DNA of 64,000 bases. It comes from Dromaius novaehollandiae (Eukaryota > Chordata > Aves > Casuariiformes > Dromaiidae). The position numbers and the translations under genes are program-made. Below are positions 47,601-59,900 of the stretch, in pieces. The stretch is from assembly GCF_036370855.1 (NCBI RefSeq), contig NC_088110.1, positions 22,315,501 to 22,379,500 on the forward strand. Direction: 5' to 3'. Every line of letters begins with the position of its first letter. The first letter of the stretch is position 1. The notes below the pieces were generated by a model, which was not told where the DNA came from, searched no databases, and was given only the letters and a program-made list of their open reading frames with translations.

Positions 47601-50600
47601 GCTCCTGGCACAAGACACCGCTGAGGTTTCCTTGGAATTAACACTAGTCAAGGGGATGCAACACGGAGAAGCGAGGGTGAGCCCCCTGCCAATTCTCCTG
47701 CCCTTCGGCGGGCAGGGAGAAGATGTCCTGCAGCTGCTGACCATGCGAAGGAGGGTGCTTCCCATATTACAACACGCTCACAGGAAGAGCCCAGAGATGC
47801 TCTCCGTGGACAGGCTGCTGTGCTGAAATGGTGCATTGAGCAATCAAACCAGTTGGAAACCCTGGTGTCTAGAAATAAAAAGTGACTGTTTGTTTTCTAA
47901 CGCCTATAGGAGCCGGTGGGGGCCCAAACCAAGCAGCAGAAGGTTGGAGGAAGCAGCTGTAGCGGGTTTATTTCGTATTCCTGAGCAGTTCAACTGTGAG
48001 TTTGGATCTGCGATTGAATTGTGGTCATCTTTGCACAGAGCACTTTGCCTCCAGAGCTGCAAGGAGATGGCTGCAGAGCTTTTCCTGTTTCTCCAGAACT
48101 AGGTGGACTAAATCTCAGGACTGTCGAGCTTTGGCTGGACTGAAGCTCTGGATCCAAATCTCAGCTTCTTCCTCCTCAGTCCAGTGAGTCTGTTCAGAGA
48201 TCAGTCACCATGTAACTCCTCACACAGCGCTTCAAGTGTGTAGTGAGGATGGGTAGAAACTGGTTGTCACTGCAGACACTGAATTCTGCTCCTAAAGCCA
48301 CCTGCAGCAGTTTTTTTTTGTCTTTGTTGAAGGACAGGTCATGGAGAACTATTGAAACACCAAATAAACCATTAAGAGACAAGGCTGATAACCCCAGTGT
48401 GTAACCAGGCTCCTCTTCTCCCAAAGCAAGTGCTTCCACAGGGTGCAACAGCCTTCCAGCCATGCCATACCTCTGGAGCAAGGTTGGCTTTGAACCCAAA
48501 TAACGCTCCAAGTCAGTGAGCACAAGTCCTTTCCAGCACCCAGAAATCAAAGCACACCAGTGAACCCCCCAGAATAGATGTCTTTACATTAGAGGACCTT
48601 AAGGAAAGGGACAATAGTTAGTTGTCCCATATTCTCTACCCTGGTCCACCTTCTCCACTCGCCAGGATGAGGATTTGATAAGCACTGTTCCTTCCCAAAC
48701 ACTCGTGAGGAGAATCACATATCTCCTGTAAGGAAAAGGTCAAGCCTTCCTCCACGGAAACCAAGTTCCTCTTTTCTTCATGTGTGGTTCTTTTTCCTCT
48801 GCCTTTCCACTCCAAAAGGCAGGAGTTTAGCATGAAAACCTCTCAGAAGGTGCTGTCCCTTGTCATCCAGGGCTGCAGCAGTCTCCAGAGCAGTAGTAGG
48901 AACTGGGTGGGCCTTCCCAGGAAACAAGGAAAAATTTCCACCTCAGGAGGGAGTTTAATCACATAACTACTCCGCCTCAAACATCTGCTTTAGGAAGTTT
49001 GGAAACCATGCTTGAAATAGTAACAAGTGTTTTGTGGGGGACAATATTTTGAGCCTCTGGCATCCAGGCTTCCCCAGATCCTGTTTCACCGGGGAGGAAT
49101 CGGCTAGCGGAGCAGAGGCAGCCTGGGCCACGGCTGCTGCCTGGAGTGGGGACTACATCCATGGGACCTGGGGAAGGGACCCCAGCTGGAGAAGATGGGT
49201 CCGCTGTCCAGGCTTGCCGATAGCAAGAAGAAGAAGAGAAGACAGGAGGCATTGAGGTTTCACTTCACCGCGGCCATAGAGAAGAACCCAAGTGAACAGA
49301 AACCAACGAAAGTATTTGAACCCCCAGTAGCCCAAAACCACTAAGGTTCAGCGCAGCTGCGCTGAGCAGCTCATCGGCGCGGTCTCTGAGCCAGGCGAGG
49401 TTCAGGGCTGGATAGCTGGGATGCACACGCTGCTTTCAGCTCCGCGTGGTCCCGGGGACCACGAGCACCTGTGGTGAGGACAGCAGGCACCCCAAGGACC
49501 GGCCCCGTGCCCCGCTTGCCTGGCACGGCCTGGGGCCTTCTCGTGCGAAACAAGGTCCAGGCTGGATGTACTCAGAGGGAGGCTGGGGGGATTAAACAAA
49601 GCAGTTTGGGGGAGCTCCGGGTGGCCAGGAGACCCCAGACTGGAAGCGATGGGTCTCTTCCCTTTGGGCGTGTGGTTTTGCCCAGCGGGATGGCACAGCC
49701 CGGCAGGCAAGGAGTGCAGAGCCTATCCCAGGTTTGGCACTAACCAGAGGAGCTGGCAGGGACAACCCGGATAAAGCATTGACCTTCCTAAGCCTCAGAT
49801 CCTCCCCTATTAAAGACAACCTGGGTGGGGATTTGTTAAGCTCCTCTTTGTGGCAAAAGCATGAAATCTGCAGAAATTCCTCCCAGCGTTTACAAAGGCC
49901 ACTGGAAGTCTGGGCCGGAGCATCGCTCTGTGCAGCCTGGCATGGTTACCTTGAAATCTGCTCCCGGCTGCCTGAGCAGCTGGTCCTTTGTTTGCGAGCG
50001 AGCGTAAACCTTGGACGTGTTTCACACATCGGGTTTTGCGAGTGGAGCCGAGCCAGGAAAGCCCGGCTTGGGCCAGACATTGAGCATGAACCTCGTGTTA
50101 CTGTACGTCCTACCTGAGCCACGAGCAAAACGGGAACCCTGCCTGCAATTGCAGAAACCACCTTGTATCCTTAAAACCCTCCTTGGTCTTACAACTGGGG
50201 GAAAAAAAACCAATGTGGTTCAGCATGTTGAAGTCACCATCCATCAGGATGACTACTCCTGTCCCGCAGTCTCCTTCCTGGTCTCCCTCCAACCACTACT
50301 TGTCTCCTCTTGGACCTGGCCTGGGAGATGTTTGGGATGGGCACCATCCTTGCTCAGCGGAGGTCCTAGATCAAGCCCAGGGCTCCGAAGCACTATGGGA
50401 ACACTAAAAATAAAAAGCGCAGCCCAGCCTGACGAAAGGTGCCTCAGCTCCCCACTGCTTTTCCGCGGTCTTGGGGTGGAAATTGAAAGAGCCCTGAATA
50501 CCGAGCAGGTGGCTCCAGGCGTGCACAATATGGTGGTTTCTGAGGAAGGACTTGTTCCAGGCCATCTGTGGAAACCGCAAGCGGTGTTTCTGGTGTTTCA

Positions 50601-52654
50601 GCCTGCGGGCCGTCATGTGCTTCACAAGTGGGCACGCTTTGTTCCACTGCAGCCGGGCGACGCGGCGGAGGAGGACGCAGGGCCGGAGCCACCTGCGCAG
50701 ACATGACGCTTCCTTACGCAGCGGGCAGCTCCAGAGGACAAATGCCCCCCTGGGAGGGATGAGCAATACGGGGCAGGGTGCTTTGCCGAAAGAGTTTCCA
50801 ATGAAGGGAAAAGGCTGACCCTTTTTCTTGTGTTTTTGCTTCCTGTGTTAGTTTGACCCGGGTGGCAGCAAAGCCGTATTATATGCAAATGTGCCGCGCT
50901 CTCAGCGAGCTGGTTCTGACGCAGCGCCGGGGACCAAAAGAGGATTAAACCCCAAGGGAGACATCACGATGGGTCTAAGGAGGCACAGGGAAAGACTGAA
51001 GCATCAACACCGCTGGTGCTCTGCCCTGTGCACCCACGAGGTGCATTCCCGCACTGCCCACCTCCGCCACACGTCCCGTAAGCCAGATCTGCAACAAGTG
51101 CAGGGAGTTGGGGATGTAATAGCACTGGGGATAGTGCTGCAGCCCCAGCAATCGTGGTCAGAGGCCAGCTCTTCTCACAAGCTCCGAGGCCATGTGCCAC
51201 AACCCCTGCAAGGGATGCACACAGACCCACGAGCATCCCACCAGCGCGGTGGGAGAACTTGGCCACAGAGCAGGATGCCCACAGCACACATTCCCACCTT
51301 GCATGGCCTGGCAGGACTCTGTGGGACAGCCCTGCTCGAGGGGTCCTGCACCGCAGCGCACCATGTCCAGTTCAGCTTGGGATGCAGGTCTGCCCTTAAG
51401 CCCTAACGTACAGCCAGCCCCGGGGAGGGAGAGCCCTGCGCAGCGCTTACTGGCCTGCACGGGAAAGTCTGAGCCTAGGGTTTTCCCATCTCAGAGCCCT
51501 TCTTGGGTGTCAGGAGATAAACTGTGTTGTCTGTTGTGTGTCCACTGCTCTTTGGGACTGGGGAAAAGAGAGCGGCTATAACTGCTTACCCTGGAGGAGT
51601 CGCCTTCAAGTCCCATGAGAGCTGAACACTTAATTATTTCAGAGATGTCTCACTGGGAAGGCTGAAATGCTCATCCCAAAAAGGCTAGAAATCCAGGAGC
51701 TAGGGCAATCTGCTGGAATAGAGGTGAGCTGTAGTCAGCCAGAGTCCTCCCAACTCAGCTGTGCCATGACCACACATTCTCACTTGGGGAAGGTCTCTAT
51801 CATCAGTAAAAAAAGGCTTGGAGTAGCAAGACAGGGCTGATTTGCTTTGGTACCCAAGCAGAGAGAGGCACACCTTGGTATCCTCCTCCTCAGCATTTCC
51901 CAAGGACACTCAGCCCCCAGCTGCCTGGATCTCTGCAAACCACAGGCAATGGCTCGCACAGTCCCTCGGGTGTCAGGGTCCCACCACACAAGCTGTGCCC
52001 TGGGCAGGGGCAAAGCAGAGCACACACAGCAGCCACCTCCAGCCCAGGGCTGCAGGAGGAGGAGGAGGATGGTGTTGATGCTTGTCCTTCATGGGGGCAG
52101 GGGACACACCAGGCAGGGGCCTGCCAGCCTTCCTAAGCCTCCCAGGGCGTCTGCCCAAACTAGGCTTGAAGGGAAGCCAGCTGATGGGCAGATGCTCAGC
52201 CTCTCCTGCACACCCCAGACCTCATCGCCTGACCAAGGCTGAAGCTCCCTTTTTGCCATTAACTGCTGGCTCCATGCAAATGAGACCTCCCCAAACACCC
52301 CCCCACATGACTTGGTGTCTGTGGGCCATGAGAAAGGCAGGTGGAAAGGACTGTGGGTTACAGCTTCAGCAGGCAACACGGGGGCAGGGGTAACCGTATG
52401 CTTTCCAGCAAGACTGCAAGTAACTGCCCGCTTCCCAGGACCTTGGAGCACCGTGGTCTTGGCCGTCGCAGCCATGAGCAAAGGGCAGCCAGGTCAAGCA
52501 CTGTGGGAGATGGGCATGGACCCATCCTCATGCTCCTTTGAATGGAGGCCCCATGAGCAACACCCTTTCTCCTCCCTCGAGCTGCATCATGGCTCCTGCC
52601 CCGAGTTGAAGCCAAGCGGTTACAGAGCAGGAGGGAGGCAGCAGAAGCTTAGCC
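41641..52654. other. CpG-poor gene-free flank downstream of IRF8
   Basis: CpG becomes sparse after about 42.2 kb, and the sequence looks unique. Open frames up to 231 codons (50,011-50,706 plus strand, 43,569-44,231 plus strand) show no family signature, splice context or codon pattern I can recognise. A short LINE-endonuclease-like motif lies at 50,227-50,256 on the minus strand. No RNA gene was seen. Confidence 0.55.
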
Positions 52655-52720
52655 CAGGCCCAGCCACAGGGGAAACTGAGGCAGGAGCACGTCAGAGGTG
52701 CCAGCTGTCCTCAGAGATTT
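52655..52720 (-). mobile_element. Possible MIR-type SINE relic beside the IRF8 poly(A) site
   Basis: CACAGGGGAAACTGAGGCAGGAGCACGTCAG on the plus strand resembles the reverse complement of the MIR core (ACAGATGAGGAAACTGAGGCACAGAG). About 40 bp are convincing. Confidence 0.4.
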
Positions 52721-52780
52721 GGCACTCCATTTGTTACAATGAAAAAGAGACCATTGCAAGAGAGATACAAAATATAGCAC

Positions 52781-52786
52781 TTTAAT
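52781..52786 (-). terminator. IRF8: IRF8 poly(A) signal ATTAAA
   Basis: ATTAAA reads on the minus strand at 52,786-52,781. A CA cleavage context lies about 15-20 nt downstream. A U-rich downstream element (GGTCTCTTTTTC in sense) lies at 52,741-52,752. ATTAAA is the second most common vertebrate poly(A) hexamer. I saw no AATAAA in sense between the stop codon and this point. Confidence 0.7.
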
Positions 52787-52834
52787 TGCAGCAAAATAAA
52801 AAAAATTACAAAAGACATTTAACAAAACTCAGGC

Positions 52835-52847
52835 ATAAAATAAATAG
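52835..52847 (-). promoter_or_regulatory. IRF8: AU-rich element in the IRF8 3' UTR
   Basis: In sense the RNA reads about UAUUUAUUUUAU, an AUUUA pentamer in a U-rich context 50-60 nt before the poly(A) signal. Such elements bind ARE-binding proteins (for example TTP or HuR) and shorten or stabilise mRNAs of immune regulators. A single pentamer is weak evidence. Confidence 0.4.
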
Positions 52848-53779
52848 GCAGCCTTAGCACCACATGCACGGTCCTGGTTTGTTGTCAGCTGCAAGGCACA
52901 AGCCCCACGTCCTAGCAACACGCCCAGAAAGCATGTTAATGAGGCTTTACACATGGACGCTGCTGCCTGGTCACGCTTGGGAGAGACCAACACGTGCGCG
53001 CTGGAGGGTGAAGCCAACTATTAACACTATGCTGAGACCTTTAAAATAAAACATTATATATATTTATATAAACTCTGTCTCTGGTTAGAGGAATTAAAAC
53101 TCCTAGGTTCCTATAGCCAACATTTACATATATAATCTCTGCACTGGTTTCCAAATTTCAAAGTACTTCCATATTACAGACAAAAATATAAATCTCATAG
53201 CAAAAATAACAAATAGGAATTTCTTTGAGGAACTTTTCCTTGGAAGGCATACCTTATCCTCTATCAGCAGTATTACAAACCCCTGGGGAAAAACTGATTT
53301 CTGGGAAGAATTTACTACATTTGAGCATTTTAAAGCTTTTCCAGGAGCCACCTCCTTCCAAGCTGATATTCTCAGCCAGGTCCAAGTTGCAGACTGGGGC
53401 AGGTCGTTATAGCTGCTGATTTTCAGTTCTGCCTGACTTGCTCTTAGCAGAGGCAGCACAAAGCGCTGCTAGTTTGGATCACCCCACCCAGCTCCACACT
53501 GCTCTCCTCCCCTTGCCGTCCGCAGCGATACGAGGACTCTCGTTTGGCACAAAAGGCATTGTTATCAGTAAAGCATCTCCAGACCTGACACTGGGGATCC
53601 AACTTACTCACAAATAGCAATTTTTACTGCTGTGTTTATACAGACTCTAGACTGGAAACAGCAAAGAACGACAAGAACCAGAGGACACTTTCCAAAAGGA
53701 GAGTTTAGGCACTAATGGAACCAAACTGGATCTAGATTAACCCAAACAGCTGTATTGCGTCTGTCGAGAAGGCGGCGGC

Positions 53780-53956
53780 TCAGACAGCGATCTGTTGGTT
53801 TTCTCGGAAGAGCGGCCGCTGGTGCGTCCCGCAGATGTCCTGGAAGATCCTGTACACTTGGTCGTGCTGCGTCTCATCCGCGATGGGCAGCATGGGGCTG
53901 CTGCTGCAGGTCTTGCCAGCCTCCTCCACCACCTGCCTGACACACAGCTGCTCCAC
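53780..53956 (-). CDS. IRF8: IRF8 exon 9 coding part: residues 371-428 and stop
   Basis: The exon begins VEQLCVRQVVEEAGK, followed by a variable serine-rich spot (SSSPM), then DQVYRIFQDICGTHQR and the terminal RENQQIAV. The stop TGA is at 53,782-53,780. The C-terminal DICxxHQRxxFRENQQI block is strongly conserved among IRF8 proteins. The acceptor CTGCAG ends at 53,957. The 3' UTR follows without interruption. Confidence 0.96.
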   Translation of the reverse strand: MEQLCVRQVVEEAGKTCSSSPMLPIADETQHDQVYRIFQDICGTHQRPLFRENQQIAV

Positions 53957-56900
53957 CTGCAGCAGAGGGTTTAGAGAGGCATGAAGACACTGAACCGAGA
54001 GCAGCATCTCGAGACACCTCCCATCGCCTCCGTCCACGCTTCGCCGAGCCAGCCACCAGAGCGCAAGAGGTGGGAGAGACACAGCAGAGCGGACCACGGC
54101 GAGAAGTGATGAGCATGTGGGAGCCAGGCAGGGAGGAGCGGGACCAGGGAAGGGGAACAAACAGGCTTCCTAGCAATGTAGAAAAGCTTTTTAAATTGCA
54201 AGCCATCTGGGGGCTTTGTTTGCCAGTGTGACCTAACCAGATGGCCCAAGGGGTCTCTGAGCAGGAGCTGCCCAAGCACCTCTCTGGAGGCTTTGCATGA
54301 GCCAATATCCATGCTCCACCCACCACCCCACCAATTTAGGCACGCAAATGACCTGCGGCCCCAGGGGTTGAAACTCCAGCCCCACCAAAGACAGCAATAA
54401 GGCTCAGAAAAGGGCGGAAATTGAGAGCTAGGGGCTGGGAGCAGAGCTCCCGAGGGCTATCTTCTCACGGCGAGGCTGCACCTGAACAAGGATGAGCTTG
54501 CACCGCAGCGGCACCGCGTCTGGGAACTCCTCGCCGAAGCACAGCATGACTCTGCTCTCCGGGAAGCGGCCTTGGTTGTTGTAATACTGCTGCAGCTCTG
54601 CGAGGAGAGGAGCACAGCTGGAAGTCACCTGGCGCAGCTGTGATCATCTGCCACACACACCCCCCCCCTCACCCTTAGGGACCAAACACATCCTGCCACA
54701 GAAAAAACCTGTCAGCTTGCTCAAGAGAAATGAGCTTGTTTTTGTGCAGTCTCCAACCACGAGGAATTTGTTAAATGACACTTCACACACCAGATTATTC
54801 CTTCCAGTAGGAAACAGCTACTTGTCCAGAGTACCAGAGCCCCTGGGTAACCCAGCAGCGATGGGTGCAGATGACTTCAACGTGCTCCAAGGCAGAGGGC
54901 TCACCTGGGGCAGCCAAAGGGTTTCCTTCCCTAAGGGTGCTTGGCCAAGCAAGGATTTTAAGATTGGACATCGATGCTTTGGGCCAGATGCTTCAGCCCC
55001 ACACACCTGGGCTCATGGGCTTCAGCATTAGGAAGTACAGCACAGTGGTTAGAGCCACCGGGGCTGTCACTCAGCCACTGGAAGAGCCATAAACAGCCTC
55101 TTCCCAGCTCAGGTGAGCTCTGCCTCCCTGCCAACACTAGCAGCATCAGCAGGGCAGGAAACAAAACACCCGGAGTCAATGAAAAGAAACAGCAAGAAGG
55201 GAAAATGCTCCTACAAACCTCGGAAGAACTGGTTGGTGTCAAATATCTTCACCACTTCATCCCGGTCCAGTTTGTTGGGCCTGTCCTTGTACACCATGGT
55301 GTTCCCGCTCCAGAAGACCCTGCCTTGGCACAGCCTCTTGATGAAGATGCCTTGCTTGTTGCTGTGCAGCAGGACGCCTCGTTCCAGGTGCCCAAAGAGC
55401 TTCTTGGTGATCTGCTTCTGGCGGTCGTTCTGGATCGCTTCAGCCGACGGGAACCTCACGTGCTCCAGGGTGTCCGGGGCATAGAGCTTCTCGCTGTGGC
55501 TGGAGGGCTGGCTGAGCGAGATGCGGCAGCCTTCGGGGTAAGAGGTGGTGATGTGGCCAACCAGCCTCCCTCCGTAATAGAAGCTGATCACCATCTGGGA
55601 GTAACCTGCGAGGAGATGCACAGACACAACCCTTCAGCAGGAGCAGCCCTTCCCGAGCTCCAGCTGCAGGGCCCAAATACCAAGATTTCCTGGGAGCAAG
55701 TCTTACTGGAGGAGACCCCTGACTTGCTAGCAGACATCTCCTCTTGCTTTCAGCCTTATAGCAGGACCGATCAGCAAGTGAGAGCTCTGGCTACTTAACC
55801 CCTTTTTCCTGGCTGATGTCAATTTTGACACAGTACCATACTGGCCCAGGTAATACTCACTTCCCCAGGTTTTCCTTCTCTTCCGATCTACCCAGTTAAT
55901 GTACAGCTTGGGTAGACGGCTGCAGCCTACACCATTTTATGTACGTAGCCACTGCACTTATAACAAGAGCTGAACATCACTGACCTGAATGGCAGGAAGG
56001 ACAGTGCAGTGATTGCAGCAACAGGGACCAGAGCAACCCCCCGTGCTGCAGGTGGTTCTCAGCAAAATCCTCTCCCCCCGCTGCTTTCACTCCACGCTTC
56101 CCTGCTGTGGACAAACCTCCCCAAGCCAAGGCACAACTGACCCCCGTGTCCTGGGCCAGCCCCGTGCGCGGGGGCCCTGGCTGCAGGACACCCCAGCAGC
56201 AGCAGGATACATCCCTGCTCAGCCTGCAGACCCTGTGACTGCTCAAACACCCCCAACGCAAGCAGAGAGTCGTGTCCTTCCCCGGGGCAGGGAGCAGAGT
56301 TGGCAGAGCCACCTTCTGCCATCACACCTGCGTGCGCAAGGAGGGGGCCCCAAACTCCCCCCAAGGCATTTGATGGCCACAGCATGCAACTGAGCAGGGA
56401 AAGCAGGACAACAGGAGCTGCCTTACCCGAATGGTGCTGCTCATAGCCCGAGTATCCGTTCATCAGGGGCAAAGCTGTTGGCAGAGAGAAACCACAACTG
56501 TGCCCGTGTGCCCAGCTCTGGCAGAGGGTATCAGAGCCCGAGCACCAGGTCCTGCTCAGCACCACCAACCCCCCAGGCCTCCCTCTCCCCAGGAGCCTCA
56601 CGCTCACCAGGCTTGCTGGCATCCGCCAAGCAGGAACAGGGAAATACGCTAGGGTGGATTTAATCTTGTGCACTGCCAGGTCTCTTGGACAGACCGCAGT
56701 GTTCATAGTTAATATTAACCACAACGGCACCCGTGTGCCCAGCTCTGGCAGAGGGTGTCCTGCCCGCAGCCCCAGCACCAGGTCCTGCACAGCACCACCA
56801 TCACGCCGGGAGCCTCACGCTCACCAGGCTCCCCCGCTCCTGGCAGACACGCTAGGGTGGATTTAATCTTGTGCAGTAAGTATTGCACTGCCAGGTCTCT

Positions 56901-59900
56901 TGTACAGACTGCAACATTCATAATTAATACTTTAAGCATTCTTAAACTGAAAGATCGAAAGGAAGATAAAACGCAGCTGCTGTCTGGAGGGAGGCCATCT
57001 CGCTGCACTGCCTTCTCCCTCCGGCAGCAGCTCCCCGGATGGGCAGCTCGGTCCCATTAAACACCGCACAGGCTATCGGCTACTTACCGGGGCTGGGCTG
57101 CTGCATCCACCAGTCCGGTATCGGGGGGTTTCTGCAAGTCTCCTGAGGGGGCGAGGGGCTTCTCTTGATGATACCCAGGTATTCATCTACGCAGGGGGGC
57201 TGGAGCAGGGAGAGAAGCTCATTAGATCAGAGCCATAGATCAGAGCCAGAGTCAAAGCAAGTTTCGGTCACTGATCTGCCCCGAGCCACTCACGGTGACT
57301 GGCAGTCCCCGAAAAGGGGCCCAAAAGGCAAAGCAAGGAGGACAAAACACTTCAGGGCACAGATGAATGTTTTTGGTTAGAAAGAGGGAGCTTGGGAATC
57401 CCCAGGCTATGTCCCCAGATAACACCCTCGAGAGCCGCTGAGCAGAACCAGCCCAGTGTTACGCTGCAGAGAAAGGGAACAGAGCTATGAAAACACCCTC
57501 TGTCTCCCTGGTGCGCGTCTTGCCAACCCGAATGCAAATCGAAAGCACAGTCCATTCATGGGTAACTGTCCCGAGGCCTTGTGTTCGGTTACATGAATGA
57601 ATACAGCCATTGTAGCTGTGAAACACAGCCTTTCGGGCCATTCCGACTCTGAAATCTCCGTGGATTTTACTTCAGAAAGGCAACGTTTCAATCGAGAAAC
57701 TTGGCCGCCCGTTCTCTTCTGGTCGGAAAAGTCTCCAGCGGCCGCGGGGCCTCACCTCTTTGATCAGGTCATCGATGGTGGAGGGGCTGCAGTCCATGTC
57801 TGCGACTTCGGCCAGGCTGCTCCCGTTCACGATGCCTATTTTGCCTGGGAACAGACGCAGGGATTCAGCGGCGGCCCCAGCCCGGCAGCGACCTGGCGTG
57901 GGGCCAGCCGCGCGGACCAGCCCGGCGAGGCAGCGGCTTAGAAAACGCTCACCCCGTGAAAGTTATGAAACCGAGAACCACAGCAACCCAGTGCCCCGTA
58001 ACATGGCCCGGGTGCAGCTCACAGCGGCCGGGCAATTCCCCGCCCGGCCCCTGCTCCAGCGGAGCTGCCTTTCGGGGCCCGACTCCCCCAGAAACTGGTT
58101 CACAAGAGGTTTCGCCAGTGCCAGGTCTCCCCTCCGGGAGCAGAAAGACCAACCGAGCTGAGCTGGCTACAGCACCGAGGTTTTTCTGAGCACCCCAGAG
58201 ACAGGAGATGCGGCTGCTTCTCCTTTTTCTGCGCGCCGTGAGTGGGAACCTGCCGTGCCATTTGCATACGGTGCAAGAGCCAGGCGCTGAGCCCCCCGTG
58301 TGAACGCGACGGAAGGCCGAGATGCTAAAGGGAGATTTCCTGGCAATGAGATTTTTTTTGTTCTTTGCGCAAGTTTTTACTTTAAAAGAGGAAAAAAGCG
58401 CGCACACACCCCCCTCTAACCACAAATGAAGATATACTTAGTGCAGCCTGCACCACACCGGACATCACAGCAACAACTGCTCTCTGCTCAACTGCTGTTA
58501 CTCTAATCACGGCTGGGTGAAGGGGAAGGGATTTACTGCATTTATTTTACTGCATTGATTGCCTCCTCCCAGGGCAGTTTGGAGGCACTGCAAGGGGAGG
58601 ACAAAGTATTGGGGCTCAATTCCCCCCTCCCTGCCAAAAAGACCTCACTGGAGGAAGGACTTCAGCTGTGCCCCCATGACATGGCAATGCCACCAAAGGA
58701 GTGGCACCCAGGGGCCTTTGCCCGACTCCCGAGTCTGTGGCTTGCAGGTGGCATTCCCATGTCTTTTTTTCATTTGGGAGGAAGGAGAGTGAAGAGGAGG
58801 CAGTGTGAGCCCTCCCCAAGGCTCGAGGCTGTCCATCTAGGAAGAAGAGGTTCAACCCTGAGGCTGGGACAGCAGAGATGGAGCAAGAGGTGGATCCCAA
58901 GCTCCACAGCGAGGCCCTTGCATCTCAGCAGGGTCTTCTCTCTCTTTGCTGAAGAGCAGCATTCGAAGCCTTACGGGACAGAAGCTCAGGCGATGCTCCG
59001 GGCAGGAGCAGCTCTTTAGGGAAAGGGAGCATGTCCCTCCTCCGACACCTCCCCAGCCAGCGTGGCGATGCCGGGCGCATCCCCAGCGCCGAAGCACGGG
59101 GGTGCAAGCGCAAGACCCAGCCCAGGAAGCACAGCTCAGCGCCCAAATGTAGGTCAGCGGCACCGGCTGACAGCAGCGGCACGAGGCCACTTCTGTTTTC
59201 GCCTGCGGTTACTCGCAGGAGAGCCAGGGCCTCTCCCGGCCGCGGCCCGACATCCGCGCACGGGGCTGGTCCCGCATCCGGACACTTACACTTCTGCTCC
59301 TCCTCCGGGACGATGCGGTAGACCTTGTAGGGCTCGGAGATGTCCAGCTGGGACCTGTCCGTCACCTCCTCGAAGTCGGGGCTCTTGTTCAAGGCGCAGC
59401 GGAGCCGCGTCTTCCAGGTGGCCGGCTCCGCTTTGTCGCCCTCCTTGAACTTGCCCTTGAAGACGGCCCAGGCCTAGGAGCGAAGCACAAAGCCCCGGGC
59501 TGCAGCAGCGGATTTGCACGCCGAGGGCTAGCTGGCTTGGACCTTGCTCCATGCTTTGGAAGCAGCAGCTCTTGCACTCAAGTTCAAAAGCCCTGGAAAG
59601 CTTAGGCATTAAGTCACACGCCCCAAATCTCTGCCAACTAAATTACGCCAGCCTAAGTGAGCCAGATTTGGCCCAGCGCCTTTTATACCACGGCTTAAAC
59701 CAGAGCCAAGACTGTAACACGTGACTTCATCCCTGCACTGACAGAGGAGGGAAAGCTGTTTGGGACACAGGGAAACCCAGCTGACGCAGGGATGGGTTGA
59801 ATGATCTGTTAACACCCAAATTAAAATCAGAATAAACCTTCATTTTCAACTTCCAACTAATAACTGACTTTTAAGATTAGAATGCTATTTGTACCCCTGG

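Larger units (their letters stand above)
52762..53779 (-). other. IRF8: IRF8 3' UTR
   Basis: About 1 kb follows the stop codon to the poly(A) signal. Its lower part (52,770-53,260) is visibly AT-rich compared with the coding region and flank. It contains an A/U-only segment around 53,041-53,071 and an AUUUA-type element at 52,835-52,847. The right border is the stop codon. The left border is inferred from the ATTAAA signal and could be wrong if another site is used. Confidence 0.75.

Noticed and set aside
1..52760. FOXF1, FENDRR or other neighbouring genes expected on this side of IRF8
   Set aside because: No forkhead-domain peptide and no recognisable exon of any neighbour appears in any frame. 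Those genes must lie beyond the left edge.
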